From contig NZ_JAPNLK010000012.1 of the NCBI RefSeq assembly GCF_026627505.1, positions 62,001-126,000 on the forward strand: a stretch of 64,000 bases of DNA. Direction: 5' to 3'. The position numbers and the translations under genes are program-made. The DNA comes from Streptomyces sp. H27-H5 (GTDB taxonomy: Bacteria; Actinomycetota; Actinomycetes; Streptomycetales; Streptomycetaceae). This document shows, one piece after another, positions 49,859-59,049 of this stretch (position 1 is its first letter; every line of letters begins with the position of its first letter). The notes beneath the pieces were generated by a model. It made no database searches and was not told where the DNA came from. It saw only the letters and a program-made list of their open reading frames with translations.

Positions 49859-50010
49859 CCCGCCGCCCCCGCGGACCCGCCCCGCGACCGCCTCCCCGGA
49901 CCCGCCCGGCGCCCGAGATCCCGGCCCCGCACGGGTCTGGGCTTCCGGCGGCACTCCAGTCACTCTGGCTTGATGCTGGTCACAGTCACCGGTAAGGGGT
50001 TGCTTGTTAT

Positions 50011-50046
50011 TACCGACGGGTAGCATCATGATGTTACCGATTGGTA
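50011..50046. promoter_or_regulatory. Twin TACC-N4-GGTA palindromes upstream of acyl-CoA dehydrogenase
   Basis: TACCGACGGGTA (50011-50022) and TACCGATTGGTA (50035-50046) share the same arms and are 24 bases apart, start to start. They lie 44 bases before the ATG at 50091. The layout suggests cooperative binding by a TetR-type regulator of fatty-acid breakdown; its gene is not in the window. Confidence 0.6.
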
Positions 50047-50090
50047 TGTACGAGGAACCTGTCTCCCCGAGCCTTAACGGAGCCGTCGCC

Positions 50091-51917
50091 ATGGGGCACT
50101 ACAAGTCGAATCTCCGCGACATCGAGTTCAACCTCTTCGAGGTGCTCGGCCGCGACAAGCTGTACGGCACCGGCCCGTTCGGTGAGATGGACACCGAGAC
50201 CGCCAAGACCATCCTGAGCGAGATGACCCGGCTCTCCGAGAACGAGCTGGCCGCCTCCTTCGAGGACGCCGACCGCAACCCGCCGGTCTTCGACCCGACC
50301 ACGAACACCGCGCCCGTCCCGGCGTCCTTCAAGAAGAGCTACAAGGCCTTCATGGACTCCGAGTACTGGCGCCTGGGCCTGCCCGAGGAGATCGGCGGCA
50401 CCACCTCGCCCCGCTCGCTCATCTGGGCCTTCGCCGAGACGATCCTGGGCGCGAACCCGGCCGTGTGGATGTACTCCTCCGGCCCGGCGTTCGCCGGCAT
50501 CCTCTACGAAGAGGGCAACGAGGCGCAGAAGAAGGTCGCGGAGATCGCGGTCGAGAAGCGCTGGGGCTCCACCATGGTCCTCACCGAGCCGGACGCCGGC
50601 TCGGACGTCGGCGCCGGCCGCACCAAGGCCGTGCAGCAGGACGACGGCTCCTGGCACATCGAGGGCGTCAAGCGCTTCATCACCTCCGGTGAGCACGACA
50701 TGGAGGAGAACATCCTCCACTACGTCCTCGCCCGCCCCGAGGGCCACGGCCCGGGCACCAAGGGCCTGTCGCTCTTCCTCGTCCCGAAGTTCCACTTCGA
50801 CTGGGAGACCGGCGAGCTGGGCGAGCGCAACGGCGTCTACGCGACGAACGTCGAGCACAAGATGGGCCTCAAGGCGTCCAACACGTGCGAGATGACCTTC
50901 GGCGACCAGCACCCCGCCAAGGGCTGGCTGATCGGGGACAAGCACGACGGCATCCGCCAGATGTTCATGATCATCGAGTTCGCCCGCATGATGGTCGGCA
51001 CGAAGGCCATCGCGACGCTCTCCACCGGCTACCTGAACGCCCTGGAGTACGCCAAGGAGCGCGTGCAGGGTCCGGACCTGGCCAACTTCATGGACAAGAC
51101 GGCCCCCAAGGTCACCATCACGCACCACCCCGACGTGCGCCGCTCGCTCATGACGCAGAAGGCGTACGCCGAGGGCATGCGCGCCCTCGTGCTGTACACC
51201 GCCTCCGTCCAGGACGAGATCCAGGTCAAGCAGGCCGCGGGCGAGGACGCCTCCGCGCTCATCGGCCTGAACGACCTGCTCCTTCCGATCGTGAAGGGCT
51301 ACGGCTCGGAGAAGTCGTACGAGCAGCTCGCGCAGTCGCTCCAGACCTTCGGTGGCTCCGGCTACCTCCAGGAATACCCGATCGAGCAGTACATCCGGGA
51401 CGCCAAGATCGACACCCTCTACGAGGGCACCACGGCGATCCAGGGCCAGGACTTCTTCTTCCGGAAGATCGTGCGCGACCAGGGCGCCTCCCTGAACGTG
51501 CTCTCCGAGACGATCAAGAAGTTCCTCGCCGAGGCCGTCGGCGGCGACGACCTCGCCCCGGCCCGCGACGCGCTCGCCAAGGCCGCCGTGGACCTGGAGG
51601 CCATCGTCGGCCAGATGATCGTGGACCTCACCGCCACCGGCGAGGACGTCAAGAACATCTACAAGGTCGGCCAGAACACCACCCGCCTGCTGATGGCCTC
51701 CGGTGACGTGGTCGTCGGATACCTGCTGCTCAAGGGCGCGGCCGTGGCCGCCGAGAAGCTGGCGACGGCCTCCGCGAAGGACGTCCCCTTCTACACCGGC
51801 AAGATCGCCGCCGCGAAGTTCTTCGCCGCGGAGGTCCTCCCCGGCGTCTCGGTCCAGCGCACGCTGGCCGAGTCGGTGGACAACACCCTCATGGAGCTCG
51901 ACGAGGCCGCCTTCTAG
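50091..51917 (+). CDS. Acyl-CoA dehydrogenase (FadE5-like, long form)
   Basis: A 608-residue flavoenzyme of the long acyl-CoA dehydrogenase subfamily. An N-terminal extension ([17 protein letters not shown]) and a C-terminal domain flank the core. The core shows [14 protein letters not shown]/substrate motif [19 protein letters not shown] and [16 protein letters not shown]. It catalyses the first step of beta-oxidation with FAD and ETF. The ATG at 50091 has GGAG at good spacing and matches the conserved N-terminus; in-frame codons further upstream overlap the operator. Confidence 0.95.
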   Translation: MGHYKSNLRDIEFNLFEVLGRDKLYGTGPFGEMDTETAKTILSEMTRLSENELAASFEDADRNPPVFDPTTNTAPVPASFKKSYKAFMDSEYWRLGLPEEIGGTTSPRSLIWAFAETILGANPAVWMYSSGPAFAGILYEEGNEAQKKVAEIAVEKRWGSTMVLTEPDAGSDVGAGRTKAVQQDDGSWHIEGVKRFITSGEHDMEENILHYVLARPEGHGPGTKGLSLFLVPKFHFDWETGELGERNGVYATNVEHKMGLKASNTCEMTFGDQHPAKGWLIGDKHDGIRQMFMIIEFARMMVGTKAIATLSTGYLNALEYAKERVQGPDLANFMDKTAPKVTITHHPDVRRSLMTQKAYAEGMRALVLYTASVQDEIQVKQAAGEDASALIGLNDLLLPIVKGYGSEKSYEQLAQSLQTFGGSGYLQEYPIEQYIRDAKIDTLYEGTTAIQGQDFFFRKIVRDQGASLNVLSETIKKFLAEAVGGDDLAPARDALAKAAVDLEAIVGQMIVDLTATGEDVKNIYKVGQNTTRLLMASGDVVVGYLLLKGAAVAAEKLATASAKDVPFYTGKIAAAKFFAAEVLPGVSVQRTLAESVDNTLMELDEAAF

Positions 51918-51979
51918 GTCCTGTCGGCAAAGCCTCGGAGGCACCTCACAGCTGTACGCGGTGTACGTACGCCGGCAAG

Positions 51980-52007
51980 GGCCGGATCCCGTCACGGGGT
52001 CCGGCCC
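51980..52007 (+). terminator. Hairpin terminator after acyl-CoA dehydrogenase
   Basis: GGCCGGATCCCG and CGGGGTCCGGCC form a stem with one mismatch and a TCA loop, 63 bases after the stop. Confidence 0.75.
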
Positions 52008-52065
52008 GCGCCGTTTCCACGGGGCCGTTCTTCCGTTGTCGGTCGTTCATGGGACGCTCGTAGGC

Positions 52066-52803
52066 ATGAGCCCACAGGATCAGCACGGCAGCAGGGGGTA
52101 CTCCGTCCCCACCGGGCGGCCGTACGCCCTCAAGGAGCTGCAGGCGACCCTGGGCAGCCTCGGCGACCACATGCGGGAGCTGTACGACGGCGCCCACCCC
52201 GCCGAGTACGACGGCGTCGCCGACGCCCTCTACATCGCCTTCCAGACCGCGTCCGGGCTGGCGCCCGCCAAGAGCTACACCGGTTGTTCCGAGCATCCCA
52301 ACGGCGCCCTCGACCCCGAGGCCCCCGACGGCTGGGGCCGCTGCCTGATCTGCAACGACCGGCGGCGCCTCGGACTGCGCGGCCAGGGCGGCCGGCCCGC
52401 CGGCGCGGCACCCGCCGCCGGGGAACAGCGACGGCTCGGCTATCCCGTGCCGGACCCCCCGTACACCCACGACGCGCTGCGCGCCTTCCTCCGCACGATC
52501 GAGGACCGGCGCTTCCACCTGGGTCTCTCCTCCCCGCCGGAGGAGTTCGTGCGGATGGCGGACGACCTGCACCGCGCCTTCATCGTGGCCCGGGAACTGT
52601 CCCGGCCGCGGAACGCCTCGGGGTGCTCCGAGCACCCCGGTGCGCCGATCGACCCCGACGCCCCGCCGGGTGAGGCCTGTATCTTCTGCGCCGGACGCAG
52701 AAGACGCGCGCAGCGACCGGCGCAGACCCCCGAGATGCTCCCGCGCATCCGCCGGGGCGAGCGTCGGCAGTTGCAGCGCAGATTCGAGCGTCCGCCGGGC
52801 TGA
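52066..52803 (+). CDS. Protein of two tandem CSEHP/CxxC modules
   Basis: A 245-residue protein that consists of two copies of an ~80-residue module (about residues 22-106 and 133-213). Each has a helical part (LGDHMRELYDG..., and IEDRRFHLGLS...) followed by GCSEHP, DPxAP and a Cys-x-x-Cys, then a basic Arg run. The Cys-His plus Cys-x-x-Cys set would suit zinc binding. I do not recognise the family; a nucleic-acid-binding role is suggested by the Arg-rich segments (inference). It lies between fadE and the aminopeptidase. Confidence 0.82.
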   Translation: MSPQDQHGSRGYSVPTGRPYALKELQATLGSLGDHMRELYDGAHPAEYDGVADALYIAFQTASGLAPAKSYTGCSEHPNGALDPEAPDGWGRCLICNDRRRLGLRGQGGRPAGAAPAAGEQRRLGYPVPDPPYTHDALRAFLRTIEDRRFHLGLSSPPEEFVRMADDLHRAFIVARELSRPRNASGCSEHPGAPIDPDAPPGEACIFCAGRRRRAQRPAQTPEMLPRIRRGERRQLQRRFERPPG

Positions 52804-52891
52804 GGACGACGGGATCGCGGACCACACATCCCGCGCCGCCCCGACCCCTTGCCATCCGCCGCAGCCCGGCCAAGGCGAACACGACCGTCGT

Positions 52892-52897
52892 TAAGGT
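52892..52897 (+). promoter_or_regulatory. -10 box of a probable leaderless M18 peptidase transcript
   Basis: TAAGGT is followed by 7 bases and the ATG at 52905, with no ribosome site, fitting a leaderless transcript. Confidence 0.45.
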
Positions 52898-52904
52898 GAA
52901 CCAC

Positions 52905-54200
52905 ATGAGCTCTCCCACCCGCTTCGATCGCGGCCACACCGACGATCTGATGACCTTCCTGACGGCGAGTCCATCGCCGTACCACGCCGTGGCCAACGCC
53001 GCGGCGCGGTTGGAGGAGGCAGGGTTTCGGCAGGTGTCGGAAACGGACGCCTGGGACGCGGGCTCGGGAGGCAGGTTCGTGCTCCGCGGCGGCGCGATCG
53101 TCGCCTGGTACGTGCCGGAGGGCGCCGCCGCGCACACCCCGTTCCGCATCGTCGGCGCACACACCGACTCCCCCAACCTGCGGGTCAAGCCGGTCCCCGA
53201 CATGAGCTCCCAGGGGTGGCGTCAGATCGCCGTCGAGGTCTACGGCGGACCGCTGCTCAACACCTGGCTGGACCGGGACCTCGGCCTGGCCGGGCGGCTG
53301 ACGCTGCGCGACGGCACCGAGCGCCTGGTGAACGTGGACCGCGCGCTGCTGCGCGTGCCGCAACTGGCCGTGCACATGGACCGGTCGGTGAACGTCGACG
53401 GCCTCAAGCTGGACAAGCAGCGCCACATGCAGCCGATCTGGGGTCTGGGCGAGGTGCGGGAGGGCGATCTGATCGCGTTCCTGGAGGAGGAAGAGGGCCT
53501 GCCGCAGGGCTCGGTGGCGGGCTGGGACCTGATGGTCCACTCGATCGAGGCGCCCTCGTACCTGGGCCGCGACCGCGAACTGCTCGCCGGACCGCGCATG
53601 GACAACCTGATCTCGGTCCACGCGGGCGTCGCGGCGCTGGCGGCGGCGGCGCGCTCGGACAGGCCCCTGGGCCACATCCCGGTCCTGGCCGCGTTCGACC
53701 ACGAGGAGAGCGGTTCGCAGTCGGACACCGGCGCGGACGGCCCGCTCCTGGGCAACGTGATGGAACGTTCTGTCTTCGCGCGCGGAGGCACGTTCGAGGA
53801 CCGGGCGCGGGCCTTCGCCGGCACCGTCTGCCTGTCCTCGGACACCGGGCACGCCGTGCACCCCAACTACGCGGAGCGGCACGACCCGACGCACCACCCG
53901 CGCGCCAACGGCGGACCGATCCTCAAGGTGAACGTCAACCAGCGGTACGCGACGGACGGCAGCGGACGGGCGGTCTTCGCGGACGCCTGCGAGCGGGCCG
54001 GGGTGCCGTGGCAGACCTTCGTCTCCAACAACTCCATTCCCTGCGGCACGACGATCGGCCCGATCACGGCCGCCCGGCACGGCATCCAGACCGTGGACAT
54101 CGGCGTGGCGATCCTGTCGATGCACAGCGCCCGTGAACTGTGCGGCGCGGACGACCCGTTCCTGCTGGCCAACGCTCTGGCGGCGTTCCTGGAGGGCTGA
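52905..54200 (+). CDS. M18 family metallo-aminopeptidase
   Basis: A 431-residue dinuclear zinc aminopeptidase (aspartyl aminopeptidase group). Metal and catalytic residues appear in GAHTDSPNLRVKP, FDHEESGSQ and SSDTGHAVHPN, with the late GPITAARHGIQTVDIG segment. Length is normal. ATG 52905 is chosen because of the -10 box upstream; GTG 52896 would lie inside it. It removes N-terminal residues from peptides in the cytosol. Confidence 0.95.
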   Translation: MSSPTRFDRGHTDDLMTFLTASPSPYHAVANAAARLEEAGFRQVSETDAWDAGSGGRFVLRGGAIVAWYVPEGAAAHTPFRIVGAHTDSPNLRVKPVPDMSSQGWRQIAVEVYGGPLLNTWLDRDLGLAGRLTLRDGTERLVNVDRALLRVPQLAVHMDRSVNVDGLKLDKQRHMQPIWGLGEVREGDLIAFLEEEEGLPQGSVAGWDLMVHSIEAPSYLGRDRELLAGPRMDNLISVHAGVAALAAAARSDRPLGHIPVLAAFDHEESGSQSDTGADGPLLGNVMERSVFARGGTFEDRARAFAGTVCLSSDTGHAVHPNYAERHDPTHHPRANGGPILKVNVNQRYATDGSGRAVFADACERAGVPWQTFVSNNSIPCGTTIGPITAARHGIQTVDIGVAILSMHSARELCGADDPFLLANALAAFLEG

Positions 54201-54217
54201 CCGCCCCCGCTCCACGA

Positions 54218-54251
54218 CCCCGTCCCGGACCCGTCCGGGGCGGGGTTTTTT
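54218..54251 (+). terminator. Rho-independent terminator after the M18 gene
   Basis: CCCCGTCCCGGAC and GTCCGGGGCGGGG form a stem followed by TTTTTT, the only hairpin with a real T-run I see in this window. Confidence 0.93.
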
Positions 54252-54265
54252 CCGTGCGCCAAGAC

Positions 54266-54301
54266 CCTAGAAGGGCTAGGTTAAAACCTAGAAGCCCTAG
54301 G
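54266..54301. promoter_or_regulatory. Twin CCTAG-N5-CTAGG palindromes upstream of alpha/beta hydrolase
   Basis: CCTAGAAGGGCTAGG (54266-54280) and CCTAGAAGCCCTAGG (54287-54301) are separated by TTAAAA; their starts are 21 bases apart, two helical turns. They end 15 bases before the hydrolase ATG, over the expected promoter. CTAG is rare in this DNA, so four copies are striking. No regulator gene is adjacent. Confidence 0.7.
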
Positions 54302-54316
54302 AAAGGTTGCGGCACC

Positions 54317-55168
54317 ATGCACGTCCACACGCTCAAGGTCCCCGGCGCCACCCTCCGTTACGAGACCCGCGGCTCCGGTCCCGCCCTGCTGCTCCTGCCC
54401 GGGGGCGGCGCCGACGCCGCCGTGTGGGACCCCCTCGCCAACACCCTCGCCGACCACTTCACGGTCGTGGCCTGTGACCCGCGCGGCACCACGCGCAGCC
54501 CGCTCGACGGACCGCCCGTGGACCAGAGCCCGGCCGAACAGGCCGACGACGCGGCGCTGTTGTTGGCGGCGGTCACCGACGAACCGGCGTACGTCCTCGG
54601 CATCAGCGCCGGCGCGATCGTCGCCGTGGACCTGCTCCAGCGTCACCCGGCGCTGGTACGACGGGTGGTGGCGCACGAGCCGCCGCTGGTGGAGCTGCTG
54701 CCGGACGCCGCGGAGCAGCGGAGCTTCTTCGCCTCGGTGGTGGAGGCCCACCGCGAGCGCGGCGTCGAGGCCGCGATGGCCGTGATGGCGGCGGGCACGG
54801 GCGGCGACGCCGCCGGGGGCGGTACGGGCGGCGACGCCGGGGGCGAGCACCGCGCCCCCGCCGCGCACACCCCGCCGCCGCCGGAGGTGTTCCGGCGGAT
54901 GTCGGCGAACGCGCCGTTCTTCCTCGAACACCAACTGCGCCAGTTCACCGGGCACCTGCCCGACCTCGACGCGCTGGCCTCGTACGCCGACCGGCTGGTG
55001 CCGGCGGCCGGCGAGGAGTCGCGCGGGCTGCTCCTGCGACGCCCGGCCGAGGCGTTGGCGCACCGACTCGGCGTCGGGCTCGCCGAGTTCCCCGGCGGAC
55101 ACGTCGGCTGCGTCGAGCGGCCGGCCGCGTTCGCGGACCGGCTGCTCGACGTCCTGCTGAAGTCCTGA
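54317..55168 (+). CDS. Alpha/beta hydrolase
   Basis: A 283-residue hydrolase with oxyanion segment LLLLPGGGADAAVW, nucleophile elbow GISAGAIVA (Ser near residue 97), a Gly/Ala-rich cap insertion (~158-180) and a C-terminal FPGGHVGCVERP with the catalytic His. The order matches TAP/prolyl-aminopeptidase-like esterases. The substrate is unknown. A tight double operator upstream suggests induction by a specific compound. Confidence 0.9.
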   Translation: MHVHTLKVPGATLRYETRGSGPALLLLPGGGADAAVWDPLANTLADHFTVVACDPRGTTRSPLDGPPVDQSPAEQADDAALLLAAVTDEPAYVLGISAGAIVAVDLLQRHPALVRRVVAHEPPLVELLPDAAEQRSFFASVVEAHRERGVEAAMAVMAAGTGGDAAGGGTGGDAGGEHRAPAAHTPPPPEVFRRMSANAPFFLEHQLRQFTGHLPDLDALASYADRLVPAAGEESRGLLLRRPAEALAHRLGVGLAEFPGGHVGCVERPAAFADRLLDVLLKS

Positions 55169-55194
55169 CCGTCCCGAGGGGCCCGGTCCGTGGA

Positions 55195-57027
55195 TCAGTC
55201 GTCCATCCCCGCAAGGACGAGCGGCAGGCGGTCCGCGCCGCCGGCGGTGACCTTCACCGGCACGCCCCAGTCCTGCTGGTGGACGTGGCAGGCCGGGTAC
55301 TCGTTGGCCGGGTCGTCGTCGCAGGACGCCGCCATCGCCGAGACGTGCAGCACGCCCTCGGTGACGTCCGGGTTCCACTCCAGCTCGCGGAACAGGTCAC
55401 TGCCCGGGCCCTCGCCCGCCGCCAGCAGTTCCGGCGGGGTCGAGGAGACCAGCAGCCGGGTCGAGGGGCCGTAGCGGGTGTCGAGCTTCTGCCCGCTCGG
55501 CGCCTGGAACACCACGTCGAGGCGCAGCCGGCCGGGGGCCACCTCGGTCGCCGCCCGCTGCGTGCGGTGCGCGACCGCGTCGACCCGTACCGCCTCCTCC
55601 GGCAGACGCAGCCGGGTCAGCCGGTGCCGCGCCGACTCGACGACCACGATGTCCGTGCCGACCAACACGGCGTCACTGGGCTCGCGCAGGTCGGTCGCCA
55701 GCGTGGTGACCTCGCCCGTCGCCGGGTCGTAGCGGCGCAGGGCGTGGTTGTACGTGTCGCAGATCGCGACCGAGCCGTCGGGCAGCGCGGTCACCCCGAG
55801 CGGGTGCTGGAGCAGCGCCTGCCCGGCGGGGCCGTCGCGGTGACCGAAGTCGAAGAGGCCGGTGCCGACGGCGGAGGTGATCGCGTAGCCGGTGTCGGTG
55901 CGGTGGACGTAACGCACCGCGCTGGTCTCGGAGTCCGCGATCCACAGCCGGTCCTCGGTGGCCGCGAGCCCGGAGGGCTGCGCGAACCAGGCCTCGGCGG
56001 CGGGCCCGTCCACCAGCCCCTCGTTGGTGGTGCCGGCGGCGAGCTCGACGGTGTCGGACTCCGGGTCCCAGGTCCACAGCTGGTGGACGCCGGCCATCGC
56101 GATCCACACCTTGCCCTGCCACCAGGCCACGTCCCACGGCGAGGACAGGTCAACCTCCAGGGCGGGACCGGAGGTGGGCGAACCCTGCCACCACTGCCGG
56201 CCGGTCCCGGCGACGGTCTCGACGACCCCGCTCTCGGGATCGAAGGTCCGCAGCGCGTGATTGACGGTGTCCGCGACGACCACCCGGCCGTCGGGCAGCA
56301 GCGCGAGACCCTGCGGCTCGCTGAAGGCGTCCGGCCCGAAGCCGCGCGCCCCACCGCCGACGCGCCGTACGACGCTCTCCCCGTCCGGGGCCAGCTCCAC
56401 GAGCTGGTGCCGGGTCGAGTCGGACACCAGGAGGTTCCCGGAGGGCAGCACGAGCGCCTTCCCGGGGAACCTCAGGTCGCTCGCCACGGGCTCGGGCGCC
56501 ACGTACGGCCCGTCACCGCGCCGCAGGGTCCCCTTGCCCTCGTGCTCGGCCTCCAGCTCCTCGACCAGCCGCTCGATGGCGTGGGCGTGCCCCTCGCCGG
56601 CGTGCTGCGCGACGATGTACCCCTCGGGGTCGATCACGACGAGCGTGGGCCAGGCCCGGACGGCGTACTGCTTCCAGGTCGCCAGCTCGGGGTCGTCGAG
56701 CACGGGGTGGTGCACCCCGTAGCGCTCGACGGCGTCGACGACCGCGGTGTGCTCGGCCTCGTGCACGAACTTCGGCGAGTGCACACCGATGATCACCAGA
56801 GTGTCCCGGTGCTTCTCCTCCAGCTCCCGCAGCTCGTCGAGCACGTGCAGGCAGTTCACACAGCAGAAGGTCCAAAAATCGAGAACGACGAGGCGTCCTC
56901 GCAGGTCGGCAAGGGTGAGTTCCTTGCCTCCGGTGTTCAGCCAGCCGCCCTTGCCGATCAGCTCGGGGGCACGGACTCGGGCACTGCGGCGGGGCGCGGG
57001 GGTGGGCGCCGGGACGGCATCGTTCAT
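55195..57027 (-). CDS. Thioredoxin-like and NHL-repeat protein (NHLRC2-like)
   Basis: A 610-residue cytosolic protein. A TlpA/thioredoxin-like domain (~20-155) has the active-site segment WTFCCVNCLHVL (C-C-x-x-C). It is followed by NHL beta-propeller repeats (~180-480; for example PQGLALLPDGRVVVADTVNHA and HPLGVTALPDGSVAICDTYNHA) and a C-terminal beta domain. The arrangement equals that of animal NHLRC2 and is common in actinobacteria. Probably a redox or scaffold protein. Confidence 0.93.
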   Translation of the reverse strand: MNDAVPAPTPAPRRSARVRAPELIGKGGWLNTGGKELTLADLRGRLVVLDFWTFCCVNCLHVLDELRELEEKHRDTLVIIGVHSPKFVHEAEHTAVVDAVERYGVHHPVLDDPELATWKQYAVRAWPTLVVIDPEGYIVAQHAGEGHAHAIERLVEELEAEHEGKGTLRRGDGPYVAPEPVASDLRFPGKALVLPSGNLLVSDSTRHQLVELAPDGESVVRRVGGGARGFGPDAFSEPQGLALLPDGRVVVADTVNHALRTFDPESGVVETVAGTGRQWWQGSPTSGPALEVDLSSPWDVAWWQGKVWIAMAGVHQLWTWDPESDTVELAAGTTNEGLVDGPAAEAWFAQPSGLAATEDRLWIADSETSAVRYVHRTDTGYAITSAVGTGLFDFGHRDGPAGQALLQHPLGVTALPDGSVAICDTYNHALRRYDPATGEVTTLATDLREPSDAVLVGTDIVVVESARHRLTRLRLPEEAVRVDAVAHRTQRAATEVAPGRLRLDVVFQAPSGQKLDTRYGPSTRLLVSSTPPELLAAGEGPGSDLFRELEWNPDVTEGVLHVSAMAASCDDDPANEYPACHVHQQDWGVPVKVTAGGADRLPLVLAGMDD

Positions 57028-57049
57028 GCTTCAAGCTTGCCATCCTGAT

Positions 57050-57606
57050 ATGAACGCCGGATCACACGCTTACGGCGGGGGAACGCCCCCGAGCACGCGC
57101 TGAAGTACGCGATCCAGCACCAAAGAGGTGACCGAACGGAGATCGTCGAGGGGCTCATCACGCAAGTGACATCGAGTTGGGATCACGAGCGCGCCGCCGA
57201 AGAGATCCGTGATCAGATCACACCGCGGGTCCGAGAACTCGGCTGCGTCACCGGTTCGGGCAATCTGGATCTGCCCGGCTCGCCCAATTGGTACGTCCCC
57301 GACATCGCCGTCGCACCCCGGGAACTGGCCAGGGGCGGAGACGCCCTCGTCCCCGACCAGACGCTCCTGATCGTCGAGGTGACCTCGGAGTTCGACGCGG
57401 AGACCGACCGCGTGGTCAACCGCAAGCGGTACGCCGAGTACGGCGCGCCCCTGTACCTGCTGGTCGACCGGGTGGAGAAGACCGTCACCGTCTTCTCCGA
57501 GCCGGGCGGGCTCGGCTACACGCGGACCGACGGCCCCCACCCCTTCGGGACGCCGGTGCGGCTGCCAGAGCCGTTCGACCTCGAACTCGACACCACCGGG
57601 CTGTAG
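57050..57606 (+). pseudogene. Uma2-family (DUF820) nuclease-fold gene with apparent frameshift near the start
   Basis: The core (from 57166) is the Uma2 restriction-endonuclease-like fold: PDIAVAPREL, LLIVEVTSEF and VVNRKRYAEYG carry the Asp, Glu and Lys of the site. Family-like sequence begins earlier, in the same frame at about 57082 (NAPEHALKYAIQHQRGDRTE), but that frame has no ATG or GTG before a stop at 57046. An ATG at 57050 (MNAGSHAYGG) is in another frame. One extra G in the five-G run at 57077-57081 would join them. Either the gene is broken, it starts at the GTG at 57166 (146 residues, lacking helix 1), or there is a sequencing error. Uma2 genes are very numerous in Streptomyces; function unknown. 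Confidence 0.7.
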
Positions 57607-57636
57607 GACCGCGCCGGGCAGGGGCCGCCTTCGGGG

Positions 57637-58164
57637 TCACGCCGAGGCGAGCAGGAGGCTCAGGCGGGGCAGGCGGGCGGCGGTCTGCGCGGTGTCGTCG
57701 AAGTCGAAGGACCAGTCCGGGTCCAGGGTCGGGTAGCTGATCGTGAAGGAGTCCGCCGGGAGCTCCCGGCCCGTGGCGAGCCCGTACGCGGTCCAGGCGA
57801 TGGAGAGCGCCTCCTCGTCGCGCAGTTCCTCGCCCGCCGAGGCCGCCGCGCGGACCTCCGGGTGGTCGGCCAGGGAGTCGGGGTCGGCCAGGGCCGCCGT
57901 GAAGGCCGCCTCGCCCTGGGTGAGGAGCCAGCCGCGGAAGTGGTCGAAGCCGTCGTCGGAGCAGCCACCGTTGATCAGGTACGCGGCGGCCCAGAGCGGG
58001 GCCCGGTAGGACTCCGCCAGCAGGTCCCACACCACCTGCTGGGCGGCGGCTATCCGGCCCTGCGGGTACCCGGCCAGGAGCTCCGACGCCCGCCGCGCCA
58101 CCCCCTCGTCACCCGCGTCCGCGCGGGCCGTCTCGATCAGCTTCCAGAAGGTCTGCTTGTCCAT
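57637..58164 (-). CDS. DUF4240 domain protein
   Basis: A 175-residue acidic cytosolic protein starting MDKQTFWKLIETARADAGD, the DUF4240 signature, with WDLLAESYRAPLWAAAYLINGGCSDDGFDHFRGWLL in the middle (cited only as that motif region, residues ~44-80). Function is unknown. It lies 40 bases after the ATP-grasp gene on the same strand, so the pair may be co-transcribed. Confidence 0.9.
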   Translation of the reverse strand: MDKQTFWKLIETARADAGDEGVARRASELLAGYPQGRIAAAQQVVWDLLAESYRAPLWAAAYLINGGCSDDGFDHFRGWLLTQGEAAFTAALADPDSLADHPEVRAAASAGEELRDEEALSIAWTAYGLATGRELPADSFTISYPTLDPDWSFDFDDTAQTAARLPRLSLLLASA

Positions 58165-58204
58165 GGGAGGAGCCTGGCACCCGGGTCTGACAGCCGGTCC
58201 GACC

Positions 58205-59017
58205 TCAGTCGCCGGCTTCCGTGAAGGTCCTGAGCGAGGCCACGAGGGCCGTCACGAAGGACTCCCGGACCGACTCCGGGAGCAGGTCCAGGGACAGGTA
58301 CGGGTTCAGGTCCTCCAGCTCGACCAGCAGCAGTTCCCCCGAGGGGGCGCGGCAGGCGTCCACGCGCTGGATGCCGTGCGCGAGGGTGTTCCACGCGACG
58401 AAGGACCGGGCGAAGTCCAGGTCCGCCGCGGTGGGCTCGTAGCGCTCCAACTCCCAGCGGCGGGCCGGGTCCGGGGCGTACAGGGCGTACTGGAAGGCGT
58501 CGTCGACGAAGTAGAAGGACACCTCGTACGCGAAGTCGACGCGCGGCTGGATCAGGAACTCGCCGGCGGGCACCCCGCCCGGGTCGGCGGTGAAGGTGAG
58601 CCCGATGGAGTCCGCGCCCTGCTTGGGCTTCACCGCGTACGAGGGAACCGACGGCAGCCGGTGCAGCAGCGCCGGGTCGTCGACGGTCGGGATCACCGGG
58701 AAGCCGGCCTCGGTCAGGTCGAGCAGGTACTGCTTGCCGGCCATGTCACCGCGGCCGGTCATCGGGTTGTAGACCCGCGTCCCGGCGGCCGTCGCGGCGG
58801 CGCGGAAGGAGTCGTAGGCCTCCTGGTAGTGCAGGACCGGACCGCTGTTGCGGACCACGACGGCGTCGAAGCCGGGCATCAGCCGCTCCGCGTCGAGCGG
58901 ATGGCACAGGGCGAGCGGGAAGTGCTCGCGGAGCCGGGAGGTGAGGAATATGTCCTCGTCGCAGTAGCGGCGGCCGCGCGCCGGGTAGGCCAGGTCGGTC
59001 ACGAAGAGCAGAGGCAT
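58205..59017 (-). CDS. ATP-grasp family ligase-like protein
   Basis: A 270-residue protein with the ATP-grasp plan: an N-terminal Rossmann-like part (LLFVTDLAYPARGRRYCDED), the ATP-binding SYAVKPKQGADSIG with its Lys, and metal-binding acid residues in LLLVELEDLNPYLSLD. It should join a carboxylate to an amine or thiol using ATP, but the substrate is unknown. Relatives are conserved in streptomycetes. The ATG at 59017 is 32 bases from the divergent gene, so promoters must overlap. Confidence 0.87.
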   Translation of the reverse strand: MPLLFVTDLAYPARGRRYCDEDIFLTSRLREHFPLALCHPLDAERLMPGFDAVVVRNSGPVLHYQEAYDSFRAAATAAGTRVYNPMTGRGDMAGKQYLLDLTEAGFPVIPTVDDPALLHRLPSVPSYAVKPKQGADSIGLTFTADPGGVPAGEFLIQPRVDFAYEVSFYFVDDAFQYALYAPDPARRWELERYEPTAADLDFARSFVAWNTLAHGIQRVDACRAPSGELLLVELEDLNPYLSLDLLPESVRESFVTALVASLRTFTEAGD

Positions 59018-59049
59018 GCACGCAACCTATCGCGGGCACGGATCAGGGC

